Source: Amphirosellinia nigrospora
Lineage: Eukaryota; Ascomycota; Sordariomycetes; Xylariales; Xylariaceae
Length of the DNA stretch: 64,000 nucleotides
Assembly (NCBI GenBank): GCA_004123355.1
Contig: SCHM01000001.1
Coordinates: 6,768,193 to 6,832,192, forward strand
Direction of reading: 5' to 3'
Positions 15,191 to 27,611 of this stretch are shown here, piece by piece. The notes beneath the pieces were generated by a model that worked only from the letters and a program-made list of their open reading frames with translations, was not told the origin of the DNA and searched no databases. Each line of letters begins with the position of its first letter. Position 1 is the stretch's first letter. Position numbers and translations under genes: made by a program.

Positions 15191-16515
15191 GCTCATCCCC
15201 AGCTCCCAATCCGCACTTGAGTCCCGCTCCCAGCCAATTGGATCAATCGGCAGGTTGTTCCTCGACGATGGGCAATCGAGCCGCCCATGTTCGAAGTCTA
15301 GGTTGCGACGCGCCCCGGTTTATCCGACTCCCCGCCTCGTCAACAGAAGGCCGGCGATCTATGTAGATGGCTGTATTGATGGTGAATGTTGTTATTACAC
15401 GAAAAGAAATAAAATCAGGTTTTCCAGCTGGAAGGTCAAGGTTACTACGTGTTTATGGGCTTACTGGTGTGCCCATACTCATGGTGGTCAAACGTGGAGA
15501 TGTCTAGAAGGTTAATTGTTTCCCACCGCCCAAGTACATGCGGATTCTACGAATCCTACCCAAATGACTTGTTATTCAAGGTCTTACCCACATCTCGCCC
15601 TTGACTAAGTTGTGATAAGACGTCCTTCCAAGTCTATCGTCTCCCCGAACTTGCCGCGTTGCTTTGCTAACAAACGCTTACTTTATTTACCCTCGTATAA
15701 CATGCCGGGTTGTAGTGATCTTTTGCCATGTAGCTATAAGCGTAAATGCGCGGGGCCCGTATCATTTGAAAATATTGTCTCGTAGCGTATACGCTCTTGA
15801 GCCGAATTAGGATGGTTTACCTGGTTATGCCTCGATATCGCCGTCGTTACTTCTGTTCCCGTCTCTATTAATCTTGATTGGCTTACCGAGCGTCACACAG
15901 GGGCCAGGCAGGAATTGGCGAGCGAAATATGTGGAGGGTAGATATGAAGGATGAAAGGATGGACGATTCCTAGTATATTGTGTTTTGTGTAAAGGACTAT
16001 GTCTATTCGCTTCATCTTGCCTTGCCCTGCCCTGCCTCTTTCAAGCTGTGTTATAGATTGGAGTGACATGCAGGTTTGCCCTGTTGTCTAAGATATAAAA
16101 ACCTATCGTCTACCTACCTGATGATGCTTGAATCCTAGGTCTAGATAGATTGTGCTCACTGCTAAGGCTGGAGTGGTCCCATTGCTTACTGCTTACTGCT
16201 GACCGATGGCTTGTGCTACGATAGTTTGACATGTTCTATTTCCGACAAGCTGAACTTTTAGGACGCTTTTTTTTTTTTTTTGGTAGGATGCTGCGTTAGG
16301 TATGTTCACGATACCAGCGAGTGGGGCTTATACTGACTAATAGGTGGCGGCTTGCGCATACGAAAGCTTTGGGTACTTGAACCTGTCACTCTTAAAGTGA
16401 TAGTTTTAGCCCAGGGGCCGCGGGTTTGTTTTTACGGCTGTGTTTACGTGGCTGTGCGCCTGGGGCAAACTGTATTTGCTATGTGATATGCATAGAAGCG
16501 TAAATCTGCTCTATA
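15191..16515. other. Intergenic region between PP1 and the Rdx gene
   Basis: This holds the PP1 3' UTR and the 3' flank of the oppositely oriented Rdx gene. A poly-T run lies at about 16267-16282. No coding signal is seen. Confidence 0.6.
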
Positions 16516-17300
16516 TCACTGGCAGTCCCCGCATTCTTCCCGGGATTTCTGTGTTCGAGGAGGAACTTGCGACGGAGGATCCTGGGTATTCGACGCGGAA
16601 TCGCGGGTTACTGCAGGGACTGCAGGCGTCTGGGGGTCGTCGTGGGCGGGACCGTTTGCATCCGGAGTCTTCTTCTGTCTCGCGCCTTCGTCCGTCTGCT
16701 GTTGCTGCCGTGGATAGTCGCGGTCAACGTGGCCCAAGTTCCGGCCCGGCTCGATGACGTCGCGCACACGCCGCTTGAGCTCCTTGGTCTCGGGAAAGCC
16801 CCCGTCGAGCTTCCGATCCCAGAGGACGAGGCGCTGGATCGTCATGTCTGCGTCTGGGACCGCTTGCGCGCTTGGATCCGTGGGTGCGTGGAATATCTCG
16901 ACGACGAAGATGCCGCCCGTGGCCGGCTGTAGCGCTACCTCGCCCAGGGACGTCGAGAATGTAGACAGGAGTTCTTGGGCAAACTGCGGTTGTGCACCAT
17001 TTACTTAGCAAGAAACCAGGACGGCGGCCTATCGAGCTGGCATGAATATGCTGGTAGGTAGGGAAGATTGCGAGACCATAATGGGCCTGTTTGGAGTATT
17101 TCATGGGAGATATAAGGTAAGAGGGATGCAATTCTGACGGCATTAGTCCTTACATAGGCAGCCCTTAACATCCACTTGCATTGCGTGCAGAAACGAATCG
17201 TGACACGGGGCAGAGGTGTTGGCGAGCCCTTTATCTGAGATGTAGATGCATTCGCGGGTGCGGGGTGTTGGTCTGGAATGGAGGGGATGCTGTCGGCCAT
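16516..17300 (-). CDS. Rdx-family (SelW/SelT/SelH-like) thioredoxin-fold protein
   Basis: Two exons on the minus strand, 17300-17154 and 16983-16516, give 204 residues. The 170-base intron has a GTAAGG donor, a TGCTAAG branch and a CGCAG acceptor. The Rdx domain covers about residues 33-125: a beta strand RVTIRFC, the redox motif CTQC (the CxxC counterpart of CxxU in selenoprotein W), the helix FAQELLSTF, then GGIFVVEIF and LVLWDRKLDGGFPETKELKR. Family members are small thiol-redox proteins whose substrates in fungi are not established. The tail after about residue 130 is low-complexity and probably disordered. Cysteine replaces selenocysteine, as expected for fungi. Exon 1 alone looks like a short unrelated frame, so the gene is easy to miss. 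Confidence 0.88.
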
Positions 17301-18671
17301 TGGGATGGCGTATCACTTATGGCATAAGAGTTTTAGAGTAAGAAATGTCACCCTCTAGATGTAACGACGAAGTATTGCGAGGAGACAAGGTTGCGTGTAT
17401 CTTGAATGTGATGTGGTGATGCGCAATAGGTATGAAGCTTCGTGCTTAGAGGGTAGATCCTCTAACAAGGCAAGTAGGTACCTAGCTACCTCGGTAGGTA
17501 GCTTTAGGTAGGTAGAATGGTGGGGCTAGAGCTTCCAAGGCTCGTTTGTTCCGGTTAGCCTAAGTACCTAACAACTGGGAATTTCCCAGCTTTTCTTGTT
17601 CTCCTTCCGTTGAAATAAGTTGAGAGTATCAAAACAAAACGTGACAGAAAATTCGATAGCAATAAATAGCTTCCTTTCCTTAAAATACGCATACCTAAAA
17701 AAAAATAATAATGATAAAAACTTTAAACAATAAACAATCTGCCTCACTTACAGTTTAGATCTCATCAAACAGCAGTGCAAGAAAAGAGAAAATACCATTA
17801 CGTACGGCTTTGGGGCAAATGGACAAACATATTTCTTGCCTCGACTGCCGAGCGCATGCAGCCAGGCACGCAGCATCCACGGCCATGGCGGCAGGCAGCG
17901 TCCTAGACCGCTATTTGACCTGGTCGTTGAGGGGAGGGGAGAGAGGCGCATGTATGCGAGGGGCAGCGGCAGTCTTGTGACGATGAATGACTGGCGCTGT
18001 GTATTCCTCGGGCTATGTCAGACTGGGCCTAGATTCAACCTGACTTGCTCGCTGCACCTGTCATGGTACGAAGGAGATGATCCAGATCGGAATAGTCGAT
18101 ACTGCATGTCTCATATGTAAGCTGTGAATAAGGACGAGCGTCGGCGCCGTCTAGGCGGCACATAGTACAAAATTGATGCTCGATATTGGAAATCTATGCA
18201 CATTTCATCGAGTACGGTATCCGACAAAGAAAAACGAGGACAAAGTACAGGTCATAAGCAAATAAGTATTACATGCTGAAGAGCTCTCCAACACCGCGTC
18301 TTGACCTTGTGGCCGTCCAATTCTGGCAGCCACCTTGAGCATAAAACATGAAAAGTATGCCGTTGATTATCGTAAATGACGCCCCAATATCTCCTCCAAC
18401 CTCGGCGTCTCGCCTTTTGGTTTCGGTGCTCTTCCGTTCCGCTCCTCTCCTCTCACTCCCTTTGTAGCCTGGTTTTTCTTCCGGCATATTCGAACATGGC
18501 GTTTAAGCATGAGGGAAAACAGAGCCAAGTGGCCGTGGTCGCACATCGGCGAAGCTCAAACCGCCAGCCCGCTCGCCCGTGAACATTGTCATAACAATGT
18601 ACACCCCCAGAGGCTGCTTGCCCTTGGAACCCCCCCAATCCATCGTACTAGCCCAGCAAAATCCCTACGGC
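17301..18671. other. Intergenic region between Rdx and G-gamma genes
   Basis: Contains the Rdx promoter and the G-gamma 3' UTR. A TAGGTACC-type cluster lies at about 17466-17515 and an A-rich tract at about 17695-17730. No gene is supported. Confidence 0.55.
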
Positions 18672-19027
18672 CTACATGACCAAGCAGCACCCACCGGTTT
18701 GCTGGGGTGCATATGGGTCTTCACCTTTGGGTACGGGACCCCATACCGAGGGTACCATGTAATCTCGTGTGCTGTTACAATACGCGATTATACTGTTGTC
18801 ACAGATTGTTTAGTAATCAAGACCGGTCAAGATGTCACCAATATCAACATTGGTAGGTCGTCTCACCTCTTGGCAGCCTGTGACACTGGAATCCGTTCCC
18901 GTTCCAAATCCTCCCGTAGCCTGCTGTTCAGCTCAGTCAAGCGCCGCAGCTTCAGATCTGCCATAGATTGCTTGTTCTTTTTAATTTGCGACGGGTCGCC
19001 GACCTCTCTAGATGTGTATGCAGGCAT
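18672..19027 (-). CDS. gng1: Heterotrimeric G-protein gamma subunit
   Basis: Two short exons, 19027-18867 and 18792-18672, give 93 residues, the normal size for fungal G-gamma. The 74-base intron has a GTGAGA donor and an ACAACAG acceptor and joins the frame through a Ser codon. The N-terminal half carries the typical SMADLKLRRLTELN and LREDLERERIPVS helices that pair with the G-beta coiled coil; the C-terminal half has AYCNSTRDYMVPSVWGP, then GEDPY and a CCLVM end. The last four residues form a CaaX prenylation box, with the preceding Cys likely palmitoylated, so the protein is expected at the plasma membrane. It acts with G-beta in pheromone, nutrient and development signalling. Each exon is too short to stand out alone; I recognised it from the family sequence. 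A GAT-rich microsatellite lies just upstream. Confidence 0.93.
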
Positions 19028-19029
19028 GA

Positions 19030-19063
19030 TGGCGGTGATGATGATGATGATGATGATGGTGAT
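19030..19063. repeat. GAT/ATG trinucleotide microsatellite
   Basis: About ten near-perfect copies of gat/gtg trinucleotides lie immediately upstream of the G-gamma start codon (on the opposite strand), within its presumed leader. Confidence 0.7.
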
Positions 19064-20837
19064 GAACGACGCGACGGAGTCGGATGTTGAGAGATGATGA
19101 TGCGGAAAGCGTGATCAACAATAACAACAGCAAGGGTCGATGGCTCGGTCCGTCGCCTTCGCCTGTTTCTGATAACGTAAAATTGCGCGTCCCTGAATGA
19201 TAGATGCGGAACCGGTTAGCGATTTATTCGGGTCTCGTGTGTTGGTTTTGTTGGTACGTGGAGAGTCGTGATGTGCTGCGTACCCTTTGTTCGTCGACAA
19301 CAAAAGAGCGAAGAAATAGGGTGTGTCGAAGGCGATCGGGTGGGTTGGCTTCAATTGATGATGATGAGATCCGAGTCACTCACAGCTAGCTAATCAGGGG
19401 AGTCGCCATACGATCCGGGGAATGACGTCTGGAGGCAAGGCTCGAAGGGAAGCGACGAGGCGGCACCGTGGTTTGAGGAGGTCCAAATACTGTCGTCGAT
19501 AGGCGGCGGCAACGTGAAAGGGAGGAGAGCGAATGAATGAACACGGGCAAGACACGGGCAAGTAGGTAGAGACAGACAGGCTGCTGGAGATGGGGCTGGA
19601 GAGGAGCGTTCGGGGGGGATTAGGGGTGACTAGGGCCGAGGTGGAGGTACCTACCCTTAGAGAGACAGAGGTAGGTACCTGTAGGTATCCATCCTTCACT
19701 ACCTAGGTAGACCTAGCGCTGTCCTCGCAGAGCGCACGGCAAAGGTATAGCGTTGATATGCTGTAGAAGAGCCTGGCAACGCTCCGGCACTAAGGAGAAT
19801 TAGGACTGCGGCTTGGGTGTTTTAATGCTTGCGATTGGCCTAGGTCTAAGGGGGCGGGGCATGTCGTGCAGGCTGGGAAATTGGCGGCTCCAGTTTCTAT
19901 GGTGGCTTGTGCGCTGTTTCCTGAAGCGTACAGTAATATCCTGTATCGCGCACATTAGGTAGTGTAGTGTAGATCCGCGAGGGGCTGCCAATGCTCAAGC
20001 AAGCTTTCTTAAAAGTCATGTACCTAGCCGTAATTAAAAATTAAAAATCAACCAAAATGAGACCAAGGTTGCCGGTTTCAAACGGCTTACTTCTTCTTTA
20101 AGCAGCACCCAGACGCCCTTAACAAGGCTGATAGTTGCCTACCTAGGACTCAAGTACCTTCAGCCACTACAAAATGTCCGTTCTTGTTTTTAACAGTTAC
20201 AACAAAATAACAAAGTACATAACGTATACTATGAACCCCATGTCTGGATCTCCCGGGATCTCCAAGGATCCCACGTCCTGTCATGTCATTTTGCAAGGCG
20301 CGGAAAAGTCCTGTGATTAGCGCGCCGACATTGAAACGAGGAGTCGGCAGACGGGAATAAAACAACAAACAGATGTTGCGACGCTCGGAGACAGCCCTGC
20401 GCCGCTACAACGGGCGGTACTTATTTGAAATACCCATGTAGACAGTATGGGAATCTTCCAAGATGAGGTACTTTGGCCACTGGAGGAGCGCTATTCCAAT
20501 TTCATGACATCGTGTCTGGAAGTAGCATCCATACCTTTGGTTCGAAACCTGAGGACCGATGGAAGATGGAACTTAGGAAATGGTGAATAAAATGTTTGCT
20601 TTTTACAGCACAACGACAATGGGGTACAGCCCCGGCGATTAAGGACCTGGCCTTAACGACGAAGCGCCCGCCAGCTGGGATCACGTGACGCAAGCACCCG
20701 AAGCCCGTCCGTGCCCCGCCTCGACACACAACAGCGAAAATCTTCTTATCCGTGCCTCTAACTCTCCCACCACACGTCACGTCGCTCCGGCCGCATCCAT
20801 CGCCTTTGATTCTCTGTCATCACAGAGATCGCCTAAG
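19064..20837. other. Divergent intergenic region between G-gamma and eIF3a
   Basis: The two flanking genes diverge from this region, so it should hold both promoters. TAGGTACC-type words cluster at about 19645-19715 (also at 20140). An in-frame stretch runs 51 codons upstream of the eIF3a start chosen here, but its sequence is low-complexity and unlike the conserved N-terminus. Confidence 0.55.
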
Positions 20838-23800
20838 ATGCCGCCGCCTCCGCATCAGAAGCCGGAGAACGTGCTGAAGCGTGCGCACGAGCTGATCGGT
20901 GTCAACCAGGCTCCCGCCGCCCTCACGCTCCTCCACGACCACATCACCTCCAAACGTTCGCGAAATGTCCCCATCGTCTCCCTGGAGCCCGTGATGCTCC
21001 TCCTGGTCGAGCTGTCAGTCGAGCAGAAGAAGGGCAAGCTCGCCAAGGATGCACTCTACTCCTACAAGAATATTGCCCAGAACACCAACATCGCCACCAT
21101 CGAGCTGGTTCTCAAGAAGTTCATCGAGTTGGCCGCCGAGAAGGTCACTGCTGCCCAGAAGAAGGCTGACGAGGTACAAGAGAGCCTGGATGCTACTGCA
21201 ACCGCCAATGTAGAGGATCTTGAGGCCACCGAAACCCCAGAGTCTATCCTGCTCGCCACCGTATCTGGCGAGCAGTCGAGGGACCGCACCGAGCGCGCCG
21301 TCGTAACCCCCTGGCTCAAGTTCCTCTGGGAGGCCTACCGAACTGTTCTCGATATTCTGCGCAACAATGCTAGACTCGAACTTCTCTACCAGAGCACTGC
21401 TCTGCAAGCCTTCGACTTCTGTCTCAAGTACCAGCGCAAGACCGAGTTCCGTCGCCTCTGTGAGCTACTCCGCAACCATGTTCAGACTGCCGCCAAATAT
21501 TCCAGTCAGATGCATGCTATTAACCTGAATGACCCGGATACACTACAGAGGCATTTGGAGACGCGTTTCCAGCAGCTGAATGTTGCCGTGGAATTGGAGT
21601 TGTGGCAAGAAGCTTTCCGAAGTGTTGAGGACATCCACACACTTCTGAATCTTAGCAAGCGCCCACCTAAAAACGTCATGATGGCCAACTATTACGAAAA
21701 GCTGACTCGCATCTTTCTCGTCGGTGAAAACTACCTCTTCCATGCCGCTGCGTGGTCGAGATATTACAACCTCCTCCGGCAGTCTGCCGCCCTTGTTGCT
21801 TCTGGCCAAGGCAAAAAGGTTGATAATCCATCGACAAGTGAGGCGGATCTACAGAAGGTTGCATCATTTGTCCTCCTATCTGCTCTATCCATTCCTGTCA
21901 TTAGCACCACGAGATCGCGAGGTGCGATGGTGGACTTCGACGAAGCACGGAAGAACAAGAATTCACGTCTGACTCACCTGTTGGGGATGTCAGTCGCCCC
22001 TACTCGCGCTGTCCTCTTCCGTGATGCCCTGTCCAAATCTCTGTTAAAACGTGCTCGTCCTGAGATTCGTGACCTGTACAATATCCTGGAGGTTGACTTC
22101 CACCCGCTCTCCATCTGTAAGAAGATTTCTCCTATTCTTACACAGATCGGTACCGATTCTGAGATGGAGAAGTATATCCTCCCACTCCAACAAGTTATCC
22201 TCACTCGCCTCTTTCAGCAGCTATCACAAGTATATGAGAGCGTTGATCTTTCTTTTGTTGAAAGCCTCGCCGACTTCCCCGACCCCTTCCAAATCTCACG
22301 TGGTACTATTGAGAAGTTTATCATGAACGGAAACAAGAAGGGCGATCTCTCTATCCGCATGGATCATGCAACAGGAGTGCTCAAGTTCGATAAGGATGTA
22401 TTTGCTTCTTCTAAACCTGTTCATGCTGGCTCCTCTGCAGGTTCCGCGGACAGCCAAACTGGCACCGTTCAGAGACTCCAAAGTACGCCCTCGGAGATTG
22501 TGCGCTCGCAACTATCTCGCCTTTCAAATGCTCTCTATACTACTTGCTTCTACACCGATTCCACTTTCAGGCAGAATCAAGTCGACGCCCGCAACGCTGC
22601 GCTCGCACGCACTAAAGCGGGCGCTGAAAAGGAGCACCATGACACTCTTGCTCGTAAAGAGATCATTCAAAAGCGAAAGGAAGAGGCTTCTGAATTACAA
22701 GCAAAGCGAGAGAAAGAAAAGGCCAGACAAAAACGTCTCCAAGAGCAGGCTCTCGCCGAAGCCGAGGAACGTCGTCTGGCTCAAGAACAGAAGGACCGGG
22801 AGGAGAAGCGCCTCAAAGACGAACGAGACCGTGTTCGCAAAGAGGAGCTGAAGAAGCAGATTGCCGACTTGAAGCTAGGCGCTAATGCTATGGAGATCGA
22901 CGTTGAGAACTTGAATGATATTGACATTCGAGCTATGAAACTTGCTCAGCTTGAGCGAGAGAAGAATGACGTCAAGGAAAGGCTCCGCATCACGGGCAAG
23001 CGCATTGATCACCTTGAACGCGCTTTCAGGAAAGAGGAAGCTACTAAACTTCATGAGGACTACGACAAACAGAGAGAGCGTGATTTAGCTGCGTATGAGC
23101 AAGTGAAGGAAGAGACTTTGCGAGAGGCCGAGGCAAAACATAAAGAGAGTGTTGCACTCAAGCATCGTCTCCAACGACTCATGCCATATTATGAGCCCTT
23201 CCGGAAATCATTGCATGATCGCCGGCGCGACGAGTTTGAGAAACGTCAACGTGATGCCGAGCGTGAGTTGGAGAAGCAGATCAACGCGAGAAAGAAGGAG
23301 TATAAAGAGCGCAAGCTTCGAGAGAAGCGGGAGAGAGAGGAGAAAGAGAGGGCTCTCAGGGAGGCCGAAGAGCGCGCCGCAAAGGAGAAGGAAGAACAGG
23401 AGAAACGCCAGGAGCAGAAGCGAGCCGAAATGGCCAGGATCAAAGAACAGCGAGAAAAGGAGCGTCAAGAATCTTTGGAAAAGGCTGCTTTGCAAGCCAG
23501 GAGAGAAGAAGAAGCCATGGCGAGGCGGCAGGCTGAGAAGGAGACTACGCGTCTTCCACCACGCCGCGAGCCGGCGACCATGGAACGTACCGACTCTCGC
23601 GACCGGCCATCCGGCGCACCCCGCTTGCAACTTGCGAGCAATACCAGCAAGCCATCATGGCGTGATCGGGACGCTTCCCGAAATGTGGCTCCTCCGAGCG
23701 ACTCAAACGGACCTCCACGTGCTGCCCTTTCACGCGATGCCCCTTCACGCGATGTCTCTTCACGCGATGTCCCTTCACGCGATGCCCCTTCACGCGATGC

Positions 23801-24077
23801 CCCTTCACGCGACGCCCCTTCACGTGATGCCCCTCCACCGATTGAACGAACAGGTTCCAACAGTCGTGCCGGAGGGCCTCCGCGTCTCAATCTACAAGGC
23901 CAAGGTGGTAAGCCATCATGGCGCGAGCGGGAAGCCGCAAAGAATAGCAGCGGTGGCAGTGCGCCCCCGGAACCCGCAGGTGGTGCACGTAGTGAGGCTC
24001 CGCCATCTTCTGGAGAATCTTTGAAGCCCTCGGGGGGTCCCGGGAAGTGGGTACCCCGGCATTTGCGTGAAAAGTAG
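20838..24077 (+). CDS. tif32: Eukaryotic translation initiation factor 3 subunit A (eIF3a/Tif32)
   Basis: One uninterrupted exon of 1079 residues, near the usual length for ascomycete eIF3a. The start at 20838 ([16 protein letters not shown]) was chosen because it matches the conserved family N-terminus; an ATG-free extension upstream is open but unlike the family. The N-terminal helical repeats and PCI domain span about residues 10-530 (for example [19 protein letters not shown] near 450-475). From about 600 to 960 there is a very charged Glu/Lys/Arg coiled coil, the spectrin-like region that binds eIF3b and eIF3i. The C-terminus (960-1079) is Ser/Arg/Pro-rich with a run of SRDAP pentapeptides. 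eIF3a is the scaffold of eIF3 on the 40S ribosomal subunit. No frame disruption is present. Confidence 0.97.
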   Translation: MPPPPHQKPENVLKRAHELIGVNQAPAALTLLHDHITSKRSRNVPIVSLEPVMLLLVELSVEQKKGKLAKDALYSYKNIAQNTNIATIELVLKKFIELAAEKVTAAQKKADEVQESLDATATANVEDLEATETPESILLATVSGEQSRDRTERAVVTPWLKFLWEAYRTVLDILRNNARLELLYQSTALQAFDFCLKYQRKTEFRRLCELLRNHVQTAAKYSSQMHAINLNDPDTLQRHLETRFQQLNVAVELELWQEAFRSVEDIHTLLNLSKRPPKNVMMANYYEKLTRIFLVGENYLFHAAAWSRYYNLLRQSAALVASGQGKKVDNPSTSEADLQKVASFVLLSALSIPVISTTRSRGAMVDFDEARKNKNSRLTHLLGMSVAPTRAVLFRDALSKSLLKRARPEIRDLYNILEVDFHPLSICKKISPILTQIGTDSEMEKYILPLQQVILTRLFQQLSQVYESVDLSFVESLADFPDPFQISRGTIEKFIMNGNKKGDLSIRMDHATGVLKFDKDVFASSKPVHAGSSAGSADSQTGTVQRLQSTPSEIVRSQLSRLSNALYTTCFYTDSTFRQNQVDARNAALARTKAGAEKEHHDTLARKEIIQKRKEEASELQAKREKEKARQKRLQEQALAEAEERRLAQEQKDREEKRLKDERDRVRKEELKKQIADLKLGANAMEIDVENLNDIDIRAMKLAQLEREKNDVKERLRITGKRIDHLERAFRKEEATKLHEDYDKQRERDLAAYEQVKEETLREAEAKHKESVALKHRLQRLMPYYEPFRKSLHDRRRDEFEKRQRDAERELEKQINARKKEYKERKLREKREREEKERALREAEERAAKEKEEQEKRQEQKRAEMARIKEQREKERQESLEKAALQARREEEAMARRQAEKETTRLPPRREPATMERTDSRDRPSGAPRLQLASNTSKPSWRDRDASRNVAPPSDSNGPPRAALSRDAPSRDVSSRDVPSRDAPSRDAPSRDAPSRDAPPPIERTGSNSRAGGPPRLNLQGQGGKPSWREREAAKNSSGGSAPPEPAGGARSEAPPSSGESLKPSGGPGKWVPRHLREK
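23726..23832 (+). repeat. 15-base tandem repeat coding SRDAP units in eIF3a
   Basis: About seven copies of a 15-base unit (near tcacgcgatgcccct) encode Ser-Arg-Asp-Ala-Pro, with Val replacing Ala-Pro positions in two units. Because the unit is a multiple of three, copy-number change keeps the frame. Such units are likely to vary among strains. Confidence 0.85.
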
Positions 24078-25333
24078 GGTTCTTAAGCATTGCAAGGACG
24101 GGCGTTTGGGGTTTGGGATTACCAACTTTGTTTGTAATTTAGGCTCACGAAAAGAAGCAATATCGCTTTTGAGACTAGTGGTCAGGTTGAAAACACAAAA
24201 ATGATGAATGTTAATATCGTGTTCCCGTTCTCCGTAGCCTCATTATTCTAGATGTCCCTCGTCAAAGTCTATTAACACAAGAAGGACACATTTAGAACTC
24301 TAACCTATATTAGTTGGTTTAATCTCTGGTTTCATTTTCCTCTGGCCTTGATATACAGCATCCAGTCTACACGTAGAGCCTCTACGTCCTAACGGATTAT
24401 ATTGAATATAGCCGACTACATATTTATACACGCATCCTATCAAGAGCGCGGAGGCTTACTATAATCTGCACCCCAGACGTTTGAACATGTGCTCCCACGC
24501 GCTGAAACGACCATCTTTATACATTTTACTATTATATCTTACTGCCGAAGGAGCACTGACCCAGGAAATGCTCGAGTGCCGGGTAGTCTAGGATTCCCAG
24601 GGCTCAGACGAGTGACGGGGAATGCTTGATAAGCACTATTGGCACTTCCTAACATGGGGGTAATCTACCTCGTATAGGTTTACAAAATAAGACACCAATA
24701 GTATATCAACAATCGTTTATAACTGAGGACGGATGATGCGCTAGCAGGATGGCTGTGAGCCTGTCTCTTAATTAACATACCATACACCTACCGCCAGCCT
24801 TGCCCTCATTCATGAAGACTGAAAATTTGCGCAACACTGAGAGGGTTGCAAGTGTGACCCCAGCTACCGCTTTGGACGACAGATCTGCGTCGATGCGGCG
24901 CGAATCGGGGCAACCCTTGACACGCGCAGTCCCTTCTCCGCTCGTTTCCTCTTGGTAGGCGATTGCAACCATGCTCCATATAATCGGTGCCGAACCAATA
25001 CAACCAATACATTACACAGCGTACTCCCAAGGATCCCTCAGGCAGCCCTGCTTGCAGTGAACCATTAAAATCAAGCGCACGCCTGTCTAAGGTGCGCCGT
25101 GGCGTTATGTCGTACTCCCCTCCTCCTCTCGTTGCTATTATGTCTCTCAATATAAGCAAGCGACGCCAAGGTCATAGATCAGTTGAGTAATTTGGCTTCG
25201 ATGCTCCGTGCGAGGTCAATATTGTGAGCAAGCCGTGTACCCCAAGAAGCGAGAAACGAGGGGAAAGGGAAAAGAAAAAAAAAGAAACTGAAAAGAAAGG
25301 CCAATTGGAGCGAACGTAATAGAGACTCGCACG
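24078..25333. other. Intergenic region between eIF3a and CFEM gene 1
   Basis: Includes the eIF3a 3' UTR. A purine-rich tract (about 25255-25300) precedes the CFEM gene start. No coding signal is recognised. Confidence 0.55.
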
Positions 25334-26353
25334 ATGCGTTTCCCTCTTGTGCTCGCGGGGGTCTCCTTCGCCATCCTCGCCCAAGCACAGAATTTCTCGT
25401 CATACGTCCCCACATGCGCGCCGCCGTGTGTCGAGCAGGCGTTGAACAGCACCAAGGCCTGCACCGGTCTCGACGATAACAAATGCCTCTGCACGAATTT
25501 CTCGGAAATCATATTCCCCGCGAGGATATGTTTTGTGCAAACCTGCAATAACACCAACATAGCCGAATTAAGGTGTACGTATAAGATGGATTCCTTGTCT
25601 GTTACTACCCTCGAGTCCAAGGGATAGGCTGGCGGTGGATTTCCTTATCTTCTAGGTGCTAGGAATTACCAGCATATCGTAGAATTGAGGTATCTTCTGA
25701 AAAAGAATCCTAATCACAGAGGTTAACACACACTCGCAGCGGAAATCACATCCGGCTGGCAAAAATTCTGCAACGACTCCGGAACGCCGGTGAATTTGTC
25801 GTCGGGTTGGAATCCCGGAGGCCCAGAGTTTCCGGTACCGAGTTCATCCTCAACCAGTTTAACCTCGTCGTCCCCATCACCCACTTCCTCGCCGACGTCG
25901 TCCTCCTCACCAGCGCCCAGCGACACCGCCCCCGCCAAATCTTCAGGTCTGACTACGGGAGCAAAGGCTGGGATCGGCGTGGGTGCTGGGATTGGGTCTC
26001 TGGCAGTGATTGGCGGGCTCTTGTTCCTAGGATTTCGCCTCGGGCAGCAGAAGAGAAAGGAACGAGACGAACCAGACGGCACCTCGCCTTCCAACGAAGG
26101 GGCACAGGCCGAAGACGGCCGCGGTACCGCTGGGACGGCTGCGGAAGACGGAGGGGAACATTGGGCTTATAAGGTGCAGCCGGAGGGCATCCCGCTCGCG
26201 GAATTGCCTTCTCCACACGTGGAATTACCCGCGGATAATGTGAGGAGGGAGTTGCCGGCCCATGAGCGCCCAGCTGAGCTGTGGCATGGCGTCATGCCTC
26301 ATGAGCTAGACTCAGATGCGGAAGTGCCCCGTGATCATCGCGCGGCACGATAA
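25334..26353 (+). CDS. CFEM-domain single-pass membrane protein
   Basis: Two exons, 25334-25574 and 25740-26353, give 284 residues; the 165-base intron begins GTACGT, ends CGCAG and splits a Ser codon. A signal peptide (about 1-18, MRFPLVLAGVSFAILAQA) is followed by a CFEM domain with eight cysteines (TCAPPC, KAC, NKCLC, RICFVQTC, KFC), the last one on exon 2, which supports the splice. Then come a Ser/Thr/Pro-rich stalk (about 105-145), a Gly-rich transmembrane helix (about 157-180), a basic stop-transfer RLGQQKRKER and an acidic cytoplasmic tail. CFEM proteins of fungi sit at the cell surface and act in haem or iron capture, wall integrity or host contact; which applies here is not shown. 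The architecture matches the gene at 50433-51436. Confidence 0.85.
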
Positions 26354-27610
26354 TGAGATAATGAGATAATGAAATAGTAATGATAATAATATAGTGTATT
26401 TGGCAATGCCTTTGCGTGAGACACGTGATGCGGTGCTTTAGAAGTGTGGTGTATCAACTGCGGCCCATTGATATAAAGATCTGACTGTAATGTCTTGCAC
26501 AAGGACTTTAGTTGGTGGTAAGGAGTTTTGGTTGGGAAGTTCCTAGGGCATAGTCATATTTCAAGGCAGAACACAGCCTCCCCAAGAAGGACCGGACGTG
26601 AGATGGGGCAAGTCCGGTGAGTTACGAGTGAGGTAGTATTGGCATAGAATTGGTGATACCGTGGTCCCGAGCTCCCGTACGTACCGAGGATGCGACGCGT
26701 GTATTGAGTCAGCTTGCATTCGATCAAGGCAACCTAATCACACTCGTAACTACATAGGTAACTAATCAATCTTCGATGAAAGAAATCATTATCTCGCTAA
26801 GGCAACTCGTTGTCAAAGAAACACCATATGCACATCGAAGCGACTATGACACCCCTTAATGGTGACCTTTATTTTACACAGGAGATCGTTAACGTTCTCG
26901 ATTAGTACCGCTAAAACATGCGGTGTCTCTTTAAGAACAGTCTACTATCGAGCTCATACGACAGCCACTAAGAATAGAAGACCCGGCGACCGGCTCAATT
27001 TTTTATCTAACCTCCAACTAAGTAGTGAGAAGCGAGACTCCGTTCAATAAGCAGGGGTCATATATGCTCTAGGTGTGTCTTATTGACATTGGAGCTGAAA
27101 AGGTGCGCATTTCCCCTCAGCCGCTAAGATGGTATACGGCAGGAAACGAGGCATTGATAGAGTTGAAGAATTTCCAAGGCATAGGTATTAGTACTTCATC
27201 ATGCCTCGCCCCCATTTTATTATCGATTTGCAGTTTTACTAACGAGTTCAGCTTGATTATCTCGATCGAATCGGTCAATATAGTTGCGAACTGTCACACG
27301 GACCCTGGTCAGTGCGCAATACAGTGCCCCACACGGAGTTCGCTAGATACTACCCTACGAGGCTGTGGCAGTCGTACGAGGTTATCGTGAGTCTCAGAAG
27401 CAGATACCGAGCTGAACTCGAACACCGAGACACTCGCCTCACCGGTTACAAAGGTCTTTCCTTTCGGTCTTGTAGAGGTCGACGAAGCTATAGGAAAGGA
27501 AAGGAAAGGAAAAGGACTCTGAACATAAAAGGCAGCGATTCCTCCCTTCAAACAGAGGAAGGAACTTAGATCTATATGGCCCCTTTGGCACCATAGTTGC
27601 TTATTACTCA
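26354..27610. other. Gene-poor intergenic region
   Basis: No supportable gene. A short ggaaa repeat tract lies at about 27494-27512. The small open frames share no recognisable motifs. Confidence 0.5.
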
Positions 27611-27611
27611 A

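Noticed and set aside
20685-20837. Longer N-terminus for eIF3a from an upstream start
   Set aside because: The 51 extra residues are low-complexity and the family begins at the [16 protein letters not shown] start.
23720-23840. Regular short repeats that might suggest a CRISPR-like array
   Set aside because: The units are 15 bases, contiguous without spacers, and lie in frame in eIF3a of a eukaryote.
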